Assembly: GCA_032622095.1 (NCBI GenBank)
Contig: CP136063.1
Coordinates: 118,750,723 to 118,814,722, forward strand
Direction of reading: 5' to 3'
DNA: 64,000 nucleotides
Source of the DNA: Siphonodentalium dalli
Taxonomy: Eukaryota; Mollusca; Scaphopoda; Gadilida; Siphonodentaliidae
Part shown: positions 45,966 through 56,969 of the stretch, piece by piece
How the letters are laid out: every line of letters starts with the position of its first letter
Numbering within the stretch: the stretch's first letter is position 1
The notes under the pieces: generated by a model
Database searches by the model: none
What the model was told of the DNA's origin: nothing
What the model saw: the letters and a program-made list of their open reading frames with translations, nothing else
Position numbers and translations under genes: made by a program

Positions 45966-46178
45966 CAGTAATGCTCTAATTAATCGACCTCTTAACCAAA
46001 GCAGAATTATGGGTAACTTTTCAGGATTTAGTTGGAAATATGGCTTGTTGCCATTCATCGGAAAGCTCTCGCCGAGAGCTTTCCGATGAATGGCAACAAG
46101 CCATATTTCCGACTAAATCCTGAAAAGTTACCCATAATTCTGCTTTGGTTAAGAGGTCGATTAATTAGAGCATTACTG
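45966..46178. mobile_element. Foldback MITE at a TA site, copy 2
   Basis: 213 bp, the most perfect palindrome of the family. Starts CAGTAATGCTCTAATTAATC and is flanked by TA (45964-45965, 46179-46180). The centre is AAGCTCTCGCCGAGAGCTTT with almost no loop. Same arms as 41429-41653. Confidence 0.87.
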
Positions 46179-46549
46179 TATATGCAAAATTGATGTATAC
46201 TGTGGTTTAAGGACAAAACAAAAATTGCACCAGATAACAAATAGATTATATATGCAATAGTTTCACTCGCAGTCTCCTTACTGATTATATGCGAGAATTC
46301 AATATTCATTAAAACACCAAGTAACATGAAGCAACTACTTGTGTCAACATTGTGTCTCAAACTACATCAATATTTATATATGTCATATTTTTTACATGAT
46401 CATTTGCAATGACAACTGTTAGCTCGGGCCCTAATATAATTGTGGGCGTAAGTTGATATCACGGGTTCGGACAATCTTTGGTCAATGAATGAGATTTTTG
46501 TGTAGATAATTTTGTTGTATTCAAGATTATCATTATATATAATACTAGC

Positions 46550-47270
46550 CGATGAGCCCGACGTTGTCCGGGCTATTCAAAAACCAAATTTCAAGTCGAT
46601 AGCTCTACCCAGCCCGACGTTGTCCGGGCTATTCAAAAACCAAATTGCAAGTCGATAGCTCTACCCGTTTCCGAGATCTGGTCTGCGCATGCGCGAAGCT
46701 GGCGTCGCACGGGCTCGGCGACCCGATAAAATTCGTATCCGGGGCAAGATACATTCACATAGAAAATTTCAAGTCGATAGCTCCACCCGTTTCCGATATC
46801 TCGTCTGCGCATGCGCGAAGCTGGCGTCGCACGGGCTCGGCGACCCGATAAAATTCATATCCGGGGCAAGATACATTCACATACCAAATTGCAAGTCAAT
46901 AGCTCCACCCGTTTCCGAGATCTCGTCTGCGCATGCGCGAAGCTGGCATCGCACGGGCTCGGCGACCCGATAAAATTTGTATCCGGGGCAAGATACATTC
47001 ACATAGCAAATTTCAAGTCGATAGCTCCACCCGTTTCCGAGATCTCGTCTGCGCATGCGCGAAGCTGGCATCGCACGGGCTCGGCGACCCGATAAAATTT
47101 GTATCCGGGGCAAGATACATTCACATAGCAAATTTCAAGTCGATAGCTCCACCCGTTTCTCGTCTGTGCATGTGCGAAGCGGGCGCCGCACGGGCTCGCC
47201 AATACGACAACGTCCACCGCCTGGTCAAACTACACACACGTACCAAGTATAAATGACAAACAAACATACA
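46550..47270. repeat. Repeat element with 122-bp tandem units
   Basis: Begins ACTAGCCGATGAGCCCGACG and TTGTCCGGGC. About five units of 122 bp follow (46660-47180), each with CGTCTGCGCATGCGCGAAGC, GGGCTCGGCGACCCGATAAA, GGGGCAAGATACATTCACAT and AGTCGATAGCTCCACCCGTT. It ends ACAAACATACAGACAAACAG then AT-rich DNA. The units are GC-rich against the AT-rich surroundings. Because 122 is not a multiple of 3, staggered 94-residue ORFs appear; they are not genes. Confidence 0.85.
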
Positions 47271-47439
47271 GACAAACAGAGGTCTTCAAAATATATATGA
47301 GATGTACAATTCACGTTTTTGTTTCTGGCTGGCATTTATGTGAGATTTGGTCAGATTATCGAGCTCGTTATATTTCTATACCGGTAAATCGCGGTGCGCA
47401 CCGTATTAAACTGTCCTAAACTGTCTTAATGTCGTATAG

Positions 47440-47790
47440 TAGCTAATCACTCGAATGTCTCGTATAATCCGTGGTTATGAATCATCTTGTTTGTCTCGTA
47501 TAATCCTTCCTCGTAATGAATGAATCGAATTTCCCGTATCCAACATGTATTGGGTTAATTCGAATGTCTCGTATCCAAATGTCTCGTATCCAACATGTAG
47601 GTTTAGCTCCAAAGTCTCGTATCCAACAGGTAGGTTTAGCTCGAATGTCTCGTATCCTATCCAACATGTAGTTTTAGCTTGAATGTTTCGTATCCAAATG
47701 TCTCGTATCCAACATGTAGGTTTAGCTCGAAAGTCTTGTATCCAACAGGTAGGTTTAGCTCGAATGTCTCGTATAATCCTTATGATTATC
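47440..47790. repeat. Minisatellite, about 33-bp degenerate units
   Basis: Irregular repeats of TCTCGTATCCAACATGTAGG and TTTAGCTCGAATG in about ten full or partial units, with shorter interspersed GAATGTCTCGTATAATCC forms at both ends. Confidence 0.75.
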
Positions 47791-48573
47791 CATAGTTAGT
47801 CCATGTGAATGTCCTAACATTTTATATGACACAAGATTCACAGAGTATATGCATAGTATCACTTTATTAACTTATGAGTGGCTGCAGAGTTTGTTGTTTC
47901 TGCTAAGTATCGTGCACCACTGGCACATGACCCAGAGAAAGTCTCTTATATATGACTTTTTTGTTCTCACAGTCAACTAACACAGATTTTTGCGTCTTAG
48001 AATGCGGGTCAGATCTTATCTACCAAATCTCACACAGCCTCATATTTTAGATGCCAGAACAACAACTTCGGAATGATTCTGATCTATTTCAGGGGGCTTA
48101 TGTTTTCTATAGAGAACAGTCCATAAAATTTCTCTCTATGTGTGAGCCAAGTCCAATAGATGCCAAATCCCTCGAGCAGACAGTTTAAGCAAGAGCATTA
48201 GCTGCATATTTTATTTATCCATTGCACAAAACTTACATTTTGTAGGTGAATCTGTCATTTATTTTCCTGAGTTTTTCATTCTGCTTAGAGCGAAATATTT
48301 TTTTTATTTTTTATAAGCTGACCCTGTTCTATTGGTTTATAGTTATTTGATCCATTTTATGCATTTTGTATCAATCGCATTGAATTAGGGATGAAAAAAA
48401 TGTTTCAAAATCACAATGACTTCATTATGGCTGGTTGACGTCCCTAGTTACCTGTACAATTTGCATATGTATTAATTATGTCATGAAAGTATAGTACCTA
48501 TCTAATAACTACGTTGGCCTAATAACACTACCTTGACGAAATGAACATAACGTTTATTAGGCATAATGTTTAT
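47791..48573. other. NBAS intron sequence, nothing recognised
   Basis: AT-rich sequence without visible tandem, TIR or exon-like structure. Confidence 0.4.
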
Positions 48574-48960
48574 TATACCCCCGGTAACGAAGTTAGTTGT
48601 GGGGGGGGGGGGGGGGGGGGGGGGGGGTATACTGGAATCTGCTTGTCCATCTGTTGTCCGTCTCATCCATTCATGTTCCATGGACAAAAATTTGTCCGGA
48701 GTTTTTCTCAGTCGTTTTTTTTATCATTTTCGATGGAACTTGGCACATACGTCAACCACCATGGGAACCTGCGCACCTGCGATTATGACATCTGTCGGAC
48801 TTTTTTTGGTGGAGTTATCCCCCTTTTTCGACTCAGAAATGTTTTTGCAACATGCATAATTTTGTCCGAGCTTATATTCCTACATTTTTCGGTCAATGTT
48901 TTGGAAACTTGGCACATATATTTAGTACCATGGGAACCTGTGCACCTGCAATTATGACGT
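48574..48960. repeat. Hairpin-headed repeat, family 3 variant, with 27-base G run
   Basis: TATACCCCCGGTAACGAAG at 48574 and GGGGGTATA ending at 48631, separated by a loop plus 27 Gs at 48601-48627. Then CATCTGTTGTCCGTC, and two monomers with AACTTGGCACATA, CCATGGGAACCTG and GAGTTATCCCCCTTTTTC. Related monomers lie at 60260-60545. Confidence 0.65.
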
Positions 48961-48997
48961 CCAATAAAGATGCGGATCAATCCTTACCATGAATATA

Positions 48998-50273
48998 CCG
49001 TACTGACCCGGTTCAAAGCCCATGCCCGTGTTTAAGCCCACCCATATATTTTGGCCAAATTCCATGCACAGGGGTATATTCGTGTTTAAGCCCACCCCAA
49101 ATTTTGTTCAATTTCAGCAGTGGTAAGTAAGTATTTGTTAATGATACTCCCCATATAAATAATTCCAAGAAGTATATTCACAAACGATCGGTGACGGCGA
49201 GAATGCCACGAAAATGGAAAGTTATAATTCGTAGGTAAGTGATAATATTAAATGAAATAAAATAAAGTGAATCTTAAATTCACATTTCTTTATTCAATTA
49301 TACTTCCCTGGGGAAACCAAACGTTTAACAGACATAAAATACAATAGAACCCACTTGCTAACAGCGTGCAATACTTTTAAGTTTAATCAAAGCGCACCTG
49401 TTCCAACTACAGTACCAGTACCGGTACTGTAAAAACATATTTTTCGTGTTCATTGACAACGTAGACCTATGTGTTCCTACATGTGGCCAAACACAAAGAA
49501 CTGGCCTCTTGGTTATGTAAACACACAGTGGGTATCATAATGGAGCAGAAGGGGGAACTTGTCAATTAACAAAAATGTCTTCCAAACTGCGTCAACTTTA
49601 TTCACTCGAAACCAAAATATTCAAACACATGCTTTTGTATACGTTTTTTATACGTTTTAGCATTCGGCAAACCTCGTCAGATTCCGTCACCGTTTGCCCC
49701 CAGAGGTCACAGGTCGAGGAGTTCAGAATGCCGTTTTAGTAGAAATACAACTGCTTTGTCAGTGCTGTTAAATAATTACACTCACTGGCTTTTGTTAAAC
49801 ATGCAATTAGTCGCCATGTATGTAGACAATGGATGACGAATAAAGCGCCGGGCATATTGTTTTCCTAATCGGATTAAATCGGAACATTGATATAAACTAT
49901 AGTCAGACTATAGATAACCCACATTGCCGCTTACATAATAACCAGGGCATTCCTGACTCCAAGCATACACTTTGGGAACAAGACGGCTGTCAGTCAAGAC
50001 TACATGTACTTACATAATAGTGTCATTTTAACATGGGAATGTTGTCCAATAAAACTACAAGACTTAAAGTGTTATTATAATATTTTAATATTGACATTTA
50101 AAAAATTCCCAAATAATCTGCGTCAGATCGGCTTTCATTAGTTTTACTGTCCCGATTTCTTAGGATTTTTGGTTTGCATTTTTGCAAAGGGCCATATCCG
50201 AGTTTGAGCCCACTTGGATTTTTGAGCTCAAATAAAACAAAGGCCCCCTGGGCCTAAATGCGGGTCAGTACGG
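48998..50273. mobile_element. TIR element at a TA site, 1,276 bp
   Basis: Ends CCGTACTGACCCG and CGGGTCAGTACGG are exact inverted repeats flanked by TA (48996-48997, 50274-50275). Subterminal AAGCCCA/GGGCC blocks partly mirror. Near 49203 an ATG starts MPRKWKVIIR and runs into a good splice donor (GTAAGT), as if the first exon of a transposase gene survived. No further exon is seen. Superfamily unresolved; TA suggests Tc1/mariner/pogo. Confidence 0.65.
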
Positions 50274-50634
50274 TAATCACAAAATTTGTTGTTCCATGAG
50301 GTGGATTAATCCTTTCTCTACTGAATGGATTCTACCACTCAGGTATAAAGTTATACATTGGAATTTTTTGGAATGGTCTATTATTTATCTGGAGGAATTA
50401 TTGATAATACAAGTGCAAAAGTATTCCTATTCATTGGTGGAAAATGTTCACATAATAATTTCCAACAAATCGCCATATGGTTGTTTGTTGAACTTATTAT
50501 TTGAACATGTCCTAAGAGAACTGCTTGTCAAGGAGTATTTAGTAAAGAAATGGTTAAAAGACGAGTTGTTGGCTGGACTGAGTAGCAAAAGGAATGACAC
50601 CTGTCCGACACTAATGCCTTCCTTACATTTTCAG

Positions 50635-50721
50635 AGTTTTAAGTTAACTGAAGATGATACAGTTCTTTTGACACTGTACAGAACTGAAGCAATGGTGCAT
50701 GCTTCTTGGGAAAAGTTAAAG
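50635..50721 (+). CDS. NBAS: NBAS exon j
   Basis: 87 bp, phase 0 to 0, acceptor CATTTTCAG and donor AAG|GTTTGT. It encodes SFKLTEDDTVLLTLYRTEAM and VHASWEKLK. Vertebrate NBAS has SFHLTEEDSKLLVFFRTEAI here, an almost residue-for-residue match. The open frame extends upstream into the intron to about 50296, but that part has no similarity. Confidence 0.95.
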
Positions 50722-50798
50722 GTTTGTATATCTGGGAGATTACAGATTTAATTCCAAAACTTGTGACTTCAACATATATTCTATATCTTCACGAGGTA

Positions 50799-50888
50799 CA
50801 GTAATGCCCTAAATAAACAGTGAGAAGTTTCCGATGAATGGCAACAAGCCATATTTCCAACTAAAACCGGAAAAATTACCCAACTCTG
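50799..50888. mobile_element. Foldback MITE, copy 4, half only
   Basis: TACAGTAATGCCCTAAATAA then, after a gap, TTTCCGATGAATGGCAACAA and GCCATATTTCCAACTAAA. One arm of the 41.4/46.0 kb palindrome family remains. The right terminus is missing. Confidence 0.6.
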
Positions 50889-51425
50889 AAATTCAATAAT
50901 GTATAAATTTAAATGAAATACATACATGTAGATATAGAACATGAGGGTTAAATTGTAAATGGATATGTAAAATTTTATGTCCAGATTAACGATGATGATT
51001 GATGAAATAAAATTGATCAACAACAAAAAAGGGCAAAATAAAAAATATAGTTTTGGGTGCTGTATTTGAAATTGTGGCTATAAACCAAACCATAGCAATG
51101 TAATTTCACTGTAGGGACTAAAGAATTGATTAAACACAAGATATGGGTACTGGCCTTATAAATTATAGGTTTTTTATACTCTGAAAAGTCTTCCTAAGTC
51201 AAAGCAATTTTATAGCTTTATTTAATGTTTGCAGATGTGAGATAAACGCTCTTTATTAATACCATATCAGGAATATTGAAACTAAAAATAAACACTCTTT
51301 TATTGTTCCATATATGCTCAAGAAAAGTATGGACCATATATAGTTCTAAATTATATGACTTGGATAAGTCTTTTCGCGGCAAAGGAAATATATATTTCTC
51401 ATATTTATCGACCTATTTTGATCCT

Positions 51426-51512
51426 TATGGGAGACTCACATATATAAGAGAATGCATTGGCACAGGGTTTTTGAAAAATTTCAGGAAGCTCCAGTCATAG
51501 AAGGATTAATAC
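51426..51512. repeat. End of the TTAA-type MITE family
   Basis: GGGAGACTCACATATATAAG followed by AGAATGCATTGGCACAGG and TTTCAGGAAGCTCCAGTCAT matches the right end of 38882-39137. It closes near GAAGGATTAATAC. The left end was not found. Confidence 0.5.
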
Positions 51513-51721
51513 AAATATAGTGCAATAAATATAACTATAACTTTATGATGTGCCTGACCTGTTTATCAGTACAAAAACAAAACCATTCATCCACCTCACA
51601 ATAAATTTAAAGTTTGAAAAACTTTTACATCCAGGGCAAGAGCATTGACTAAAGAACAATTATTCACAAGCTGATACAACTGCATTGATTGTCAATATCT
51701 TATCTCCTCTCTATTTCCCAG

Positions 51722-51864
51722 GTCAGTCAGAAAGACATTTCATCAGAAAACCACAGAGGGAAGCTGTTCCAGAAATTACTCGACAATAGCTCCAAAAACA
51801 GCCAGTTTACGGCATTGGCTGACTTACTCATTATATGGCCCCCATCCAAGTCAGCTGCAGAAGA
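51722..51864 (+). CDS. NBAS: NBAS exon k
   Basis: 143 bp, phase 0 to 2, acceptor CTATTTCCCAG and donor AGA|GTAAGC. It encodes VSQKDISSENHRGKLFQKLL, then FTALADLLIIWPPSKSAAE, corresponding to the vertebrate LVLLLQAWPPMKSE block. Confidence 0.94.
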
Positions 51865-53261
51865 GTAAGCTATATCCCTAGTTAAATTTTCAACTCTGTT
51901 CGGTCAGTTATCTTCATTATAGAGTTGAGTAAATTCATTTAATATTCACTTACATTTAACAAAGTTACCATTTTATCAGAATCCGTACCCACTTATTAGG
52001 TGTCGTGGACATAATCCATTCATATATTATCAAAAGTTCATAATTATCAAAAAATTAATAGAAATCAGAATCCAGAACACATTTTGTCTCACTGCGGCAT
52101 AAACATATACAATGTGTTGGTCATCGCATGTGAAAACTGACCACCTGTTCACAGGATATGTGTTTGATTGGCTGCTAACTCTGGCAGATTGTTCAGAATC
52201 TTTGCAAGAAATCTCCTAATTTTTGTAGACAAATATATGTGGTAAGTTATAAATGCAATTTATGCATTTATATCTTGACTCTATTCATGGACCGATTATG
52301 GGATTTTGTTATGTATTGTGCTTCTCTATTGTGCATAGCATTTGACCACTCATATAAATCCCGCATTTCTTATTTACAATTTATCAATATAGGGCTCATA
52401 TGCCACCACCACTGTGACCACTATAGGTGATGTCAACGTAACTAGCTAGCTATACCCCACACATGTCAGAAACCAATCATTTATCAAGAATTGCAGCCTG
52501 CAACTCCTATTAAAAACTAATTGTTACCAATTCATCATGGAGTCATTATGTCCACTGGAACAACCTTTAAGACTTATTCAGGGCAACAGTCAATTTTTAT
52601 AAAACCTATTTTACTTTTAATTTACATTCTAGTATAAGCTGTCAATCTACGGAATACTGCAAAACAATTGGTTGACACACGCTTGGCCATTCAGGTTATT
52701 TCTCGATTAACCAAATTTCTTGATTACTTTCCCTGCTACAGAAATGACAGCAGCGTCGAGTGACCGTGCCTATACCGCGTGCCTAAAAAATGTACATGGA
52801 AACTGTTCGACACTTCCTATGATTTAACATGAAATTTCAGTGCCGCATCATAATTCCTTTGGGTATGACTGTATTGACAATAACCATACTAGATGCTAAT
52901 ATTCAGTGCACAAGTAACCAGACAAATCAACAAGATTGAACATTGCAAAGAAGTGAAACACTGAAATTAAAACCAACATTGGTTTGTGTCACCACGGTCG
53001 AATACATGTATATCAATATCACGTGTTGATTGCAGCTGCCCATTGCCACACGATGCGTGATCAGTTGTGACTAGCCAATCAAAAACGCTGAAATGCCGAC
53101 GCAATTTCATCACTTGATGAGCACCAGTTTTGAGTGACAGGTGCATGTCTTTTTCAACTTATCATGTCTTTTTTGGCGGAAATAGTCTCAATGTTATACA
53201 CTTATTTTACTTCTAACTTCTACTTTTTTGTGGTTCTCCTGTGAAATGACGATTAATTTAT
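51865..53261. other. NBAS intron sequence, nothing recognised
   Basis: AT-rich, no repeats or exon-like ORFs that I can support. Confidence 0.4.
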
Positions 53262-53406
53262 AAGAAATAACTCTTGTTTCGATTAAGGTTATGAGCTATA
53301 ACCGAAAAGTTTGAAGGTAAATTTTCTATAACTGCGCTATGCGCATTAGAGAATTTATCTTCAAACTTTTCAGTTATAACTTTAATCGAAACAAGAGTTA
53401 TTTCTT
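53262..53406. mobile_element. Foldback element, 145 bp
   Basis: Outer arms AAGAAATAACTCTTGTTTCG (53262 onward) and its complement ending at 53406 match over 31 bases with one mismatch. Inner arms around AAAAGTTTGAAG/CTTCAAACTTTT also pair. The core is ACTGCGCTATGCGCA. A MITE of a different family from the TA palindromes; flanking duplication unclear. Confidence 0.7.
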
Positions 53407-53970
53407 AAGTATGAAATAACATGCTTGGAATGAGAAGTGTGATATAAAAGACTATTTTGTTTGATATTGAATTTTCTATTCATTTATTTCATATGGTCAT
53501 TTATATGTTTTAGATGAACCCAAAAATATTTTCAATAACAAACTGATTTTCTCTTGATATTTGATTTGACTGAACAAAGCGAAAAGCGATGTTGAGTTAG
53601 ATACTCTGTTGTTTTAATTGGAGGTCTGGCACCCTGATTACATCTTTAACAATAAAATATTGTTGCCAAAATATCCAACTACATCACTGTAAAGGCATAT
53701 TGGATTCCATTGATATGAGTTACATATGAACATGTCAGAAAATTGAACTCAAAGAAATAAGGGCAGTACAACTCTCTCGTGGTAAATTATACTTTAAACG
53801 GATATTGAAATATGAATCATATTTGCAAAATCTACTGCATGATCTGCCCCAAGAACTGTTATGACCATGAACATGTAATCACCAACTGTGCTGTGAGTCT
53901 GGGAGGTGGAATAAAATAAATAAAAAATCCAGTGCTTGTCAGCAATGCCGGACCCACATAAAAGAAAGTA

Positions 53971-54122
53971 TAGCAATGCCCTAAATAATCAACTTCTTAA
54001 CCACAGCAGAATTATGGGTAATTTTTCAGGATTTAGTCGGAAATATGGCTTTCCGACTAAATCCTGAAAAACTACCCATAATTCTGCTGTGGTTAATGAG
54101 TCGATTGTTTATGGCATTACAA
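53971..54122. mobile_element. Foldback MITE at a TA site, copy 3, centre deleted
   Basis: Same outer arms as 41429-41653 (AGCAGAATTATGGGTAAT, CAGGATTTAGTCGGAAATAT) but the inner about 35 bp of each arm is gone, leaving ATATGGCTTTCCGAC at the centre. TA on both sides (53969-53970, 54123-54124). Confidence 0.75.
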
Positions 54123-54526
54123 TACCACATTATGATGAGTTGGCCAGAATACCGGGATCTAAGAAAGAGATATATCCCAATTAACTTTTGGCAAGAATCA
54201 TCTGGAGCATGTTTTTAAATTATTTTATCAGAAAAGTTTAGCAATATTTTTTAAGAATTGTATGAAGATCCACAAAAATACAAGAGTGACTCAACATGTT
54301 TCGATTAACTACATGTATACATGTATGCTGACATTACACACACCTAATCTACAAAATTAGAAATGAGAAATATTGATGGTGGCAATGGTGATGGAGACAG
54401 TGCATGGTAATGGCGACGATAATGATGATGATGGTGGCAATGGTGATGGTGACTTTTCTATTTTACAAAGGTTTTGGCAAGTCTACCATATCATGTGACT
54501 AATTTGTTTGTCTTTCACGCTGACAG

Positions 54527-54701
54527 AGAAGTATTCAAACAACTATCAACTGAATTGGATTTTGTCCTTTGCAGTGATCCTAAAAGAAACAGCTGGGTTA
54601 TGCTCATGGACTCTATGATAGAAAGCAAAGACCCTGCATCGATCTCAAATGTGTGCAATATCCATAAGAAATTAGCAAAGAAGGTGGAGCTGAATCAAGA
54701 G
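54527..54701 (+). CDS. NBAS: NBAS exon l
   Basis: 175 bp, phase 2 to 0, acceptor CGCTGACAG and donor GAG|GTAAAT. It encodes EVFKQLSTELDFVLCSDPKR, then NSWVMLMDSMIESKDPASIS and KLAKKVELNQE. The NxWVxLxxxM motif matches vertebrate NPWVRLATVML. An AG two bases downstream is an alternative acceptor but would break the frame. Confidence 0.93.
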
Positions 54702-54839
54702 GTAAATATAAACTATATCAATGAGATGCCAGACGTTACTGATCCTTTTCCTCCGAATTAAGAAATAACTCATTTCTAGTAAGTTTATATCCATCGGCAC
54801 AGCCCACATTTATTGGAGAATTGATTTGAAAATTTACAG

Positions 54840-55190
54840 GCATGTTTAGAATCACCTCCAGATGGGAGCTATCAAATTTGAACAATTTTCAATGAAAAAC
54901 ATGGCTGCTGGCAGCCATCTTGGATTTTACGCTTTGCATGACTAAATACTTTGGCACACCCTACAAACCACATCCCTCATCTGATGATCACCAATCTTCA
55001 TAAGGATCTTCGGTGACCTCTAGATGGGAGCCTCCTATTTTGACCGAAATTCGTTGAAAAACATGCCTGTCAGTGGCCATCTTGGAATTTACTCTTTGTA
55101 TGACTAAATCCTTTGGTGCACCCGACAGACCACATCCATCATCTGACCATCACCAAACTTCATATCGATCTTCAGGTGACCTCTAGTTTA
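54840..55190. repeat. Family 2 monomers without head
   Basis: Two monomers: ACATGGCTGCTGGCAGCCAT, CTTGGATTTTACGC, CCTACAAACCACATCCCTC and GACCTCTAGATGGGAGC. Ends in a divergent block. Confidence 0.65.
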
Positions 55191-55717
55191 GGCCATTCAA
55201 AAAAATACCTGTGTTCTCCGGCAATTTTTCCTAAAAAATCAGACGAGGCAGGGAGGCTGTTTTTTTGTTTTTTTTTATAAATTCTCAAAAACATACCTCA
55301 AATTAACATATTTCAGTTATGTCCTTTTTCACAAGTCGATAGTTATTAGGCATCTTCTATGCATACACATGCATGTATATATTGTTCTTTTGTACATGTA
55401 CCTCATTCCCCCATTAATAGCGAAACAAAGCTTTGTTTTGTACATAGGTTATCTGATTTTGTGACATCACCAATTTTTTACATAATACGAGGAGCGATTT
55501 TTTTTTAGATGTGACCACTTTTGTCGCACATTAGAATGGTGGGCTTTTAGCATTATTGTCATGTTGTATCCTTGGTAGATAGCAAACAATTCTGGCACAA
55601 AAATACTTCTTTCCTCCAATTTCTCAAGGTGTGGGTCCATGAACCAAATTACATCAGTCAGAATGGAGACAATTTTTTTGCCAGCTTCAATGAACTGTTT
55701 GGAGAACATCAAGATTT

Positions 55718-55749
55718 AGCTCACCTGAGACGAAGTCTCCGGTGGAGCT
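55718..55749. repeat. Solo family 1 hairpin head
   Basis: A perfect AGCTCACCTGAGACGAAGTC / GGTGGAGCT head followed by ATAGTCATCACTCC, then an abrupt change to the 435-bp repeat. The GTCC tract and monomers are missing. Confidence 0.75.
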
Positions 55750-55779
55750 ATAGTCATCACTCCAAGAGTGTCTGGCATT

Positions 55780-56960
55780 TTTAGAATCAGGTTCCCAGAG
55801 GGTGAATTCATGTTGCTCCACACAGCAGGCTAGCATAACCAAATACACCCTCTGACAACCTTATTCTGCTTAGGCCTCATCTTCTGGGAAGTATCTAGAG
55901 TCTCAAGATCTCATTCTGCTTAGGCCTCATCTTCTGGGAAGTATCTATAGTATCAAATTTACATTGTTGTTAGTTAAATTTCCCTTCTAGGAAGTTTCTG
56001 TATCCCTTAATTTGCAGAAGATAAAATTCATGATTGAGGTGCCCAATAGGTGAACATCACCAATTTCAACTGGGGAACTTCAATCTTATTCTAGGTCTTC
56101 CATAGCAGTTGAGGGCCTTATCAGAATGAGGTCCCCAGAGGGTGAATTTAGTGATACTAGCCCGCTGTGCAGGATAGCGTCACTAAATTCACCCTCTGGT
56201 GACCTCATTCTGCAAATAACAGACATACTATCTCAAGGCTTGATTGTATAATACAGTGTGTTGCTTGAGGCCAGACATGCACAATGTAGGAACAGATATG
56301 CTTTTAGTGATGCTATCCCACACAGCGGGCTAGCATCACCAAATTCACCATTTGGAGACCTCATTCTGCTTAAGAAGTATCTATATAGTATCAAATTTAC
56401 ATTGTTGTTAGTTAAATTTCCCTTCTAGGAAGTTTCTATATCCCCTAATTTGCAGAAGATAAAATTCATAATTGAGGGGCCCAATGGGTGAACATCACCA
56501 ACTTCAATTGGGGAAATTCAATTTTATTCTAGGTCTTCCATAGCAGTTGAGGGCCTTATCAGAATGAGGTCCCCAGAGGGTGAATTTAGCGTCACTAAAT
56601 TCACCCTCTGGGGACCTCATTCTGCAAATGACAGACACACTATCACACTATTTCAAGGCTTGTTGTATAATACATTGTGTTGCTTGAGGCCAGGCATGCA
56701 CAATGTAGGAACAGACACGCTTTTTGTGATGCTATCCCGCACAGCAGGCTAGCATCACCAAATTCACCCTCTGGCGACCTCATTCTGCTTAGGCCTCATC
56801 TTCTGGGAAGTATCTATAGTGTCAAATTTACATTGTTGTTAGTTAAATTTCCCTTCTAGGAAGTTTCTATATCCCCTAATTTGCAGAAGATAAAATTCAT
56901 AAATGAGGTGCCCAATGGGTGAATATCACCAACTTCAACTGGGGAACTTAATTTTTATCC
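55780..56960. repeat. Tandem array, about 435-bp units with hairpins
   Basis: GAAGTTTCTRTATCCC recurs at about 55991, 56429 and 56861. Each unit carries CCTCATCTTCTGGGAAGTAT, TTGCAGAAGATAAAATTCAT, GTCTTCCATAGCAGTTGAGG and an inverted GAATGAGGTCCCCAGAGGG / CCCTCTGGGGACCTCATTC pair. Single diverged copies lie at 7.2 and 39.5 kb. Confidence 0.8.
56560..56624. repeat. Perfect 30-bp hairpin
   Basis: CAGAATGAGGTCCCCAGAGG...TTTAG (56560-56589) pairs base for base with 56595-56624 across a 5-base loop. The other two units of the array have the same inverted pair with longer loops. Confidence 0.85.
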
Positions 56961-56969
56961 TTATCAGAT

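Noticed and set aside
46556-46600. CCGATGAGCCCGACG stretch as a hammerhead ribozyme core
   Set aside because: The conserved CTGATGA and GAAA boxes are not both present in the right order.
46645-47256. Staggered ORFs of 94-107 codons in the GC-rich array
   Set aside because: They are offset by exactly 122 bases, the repeat unit length, and reflect repeat read-through.
50296-50634. Upstream part of a 151-codon ORF ending in exon j
   Set aside because: There is a clear TTTTCAG acceptor at 50634 and no NBAS similarity before it; intron read-through.
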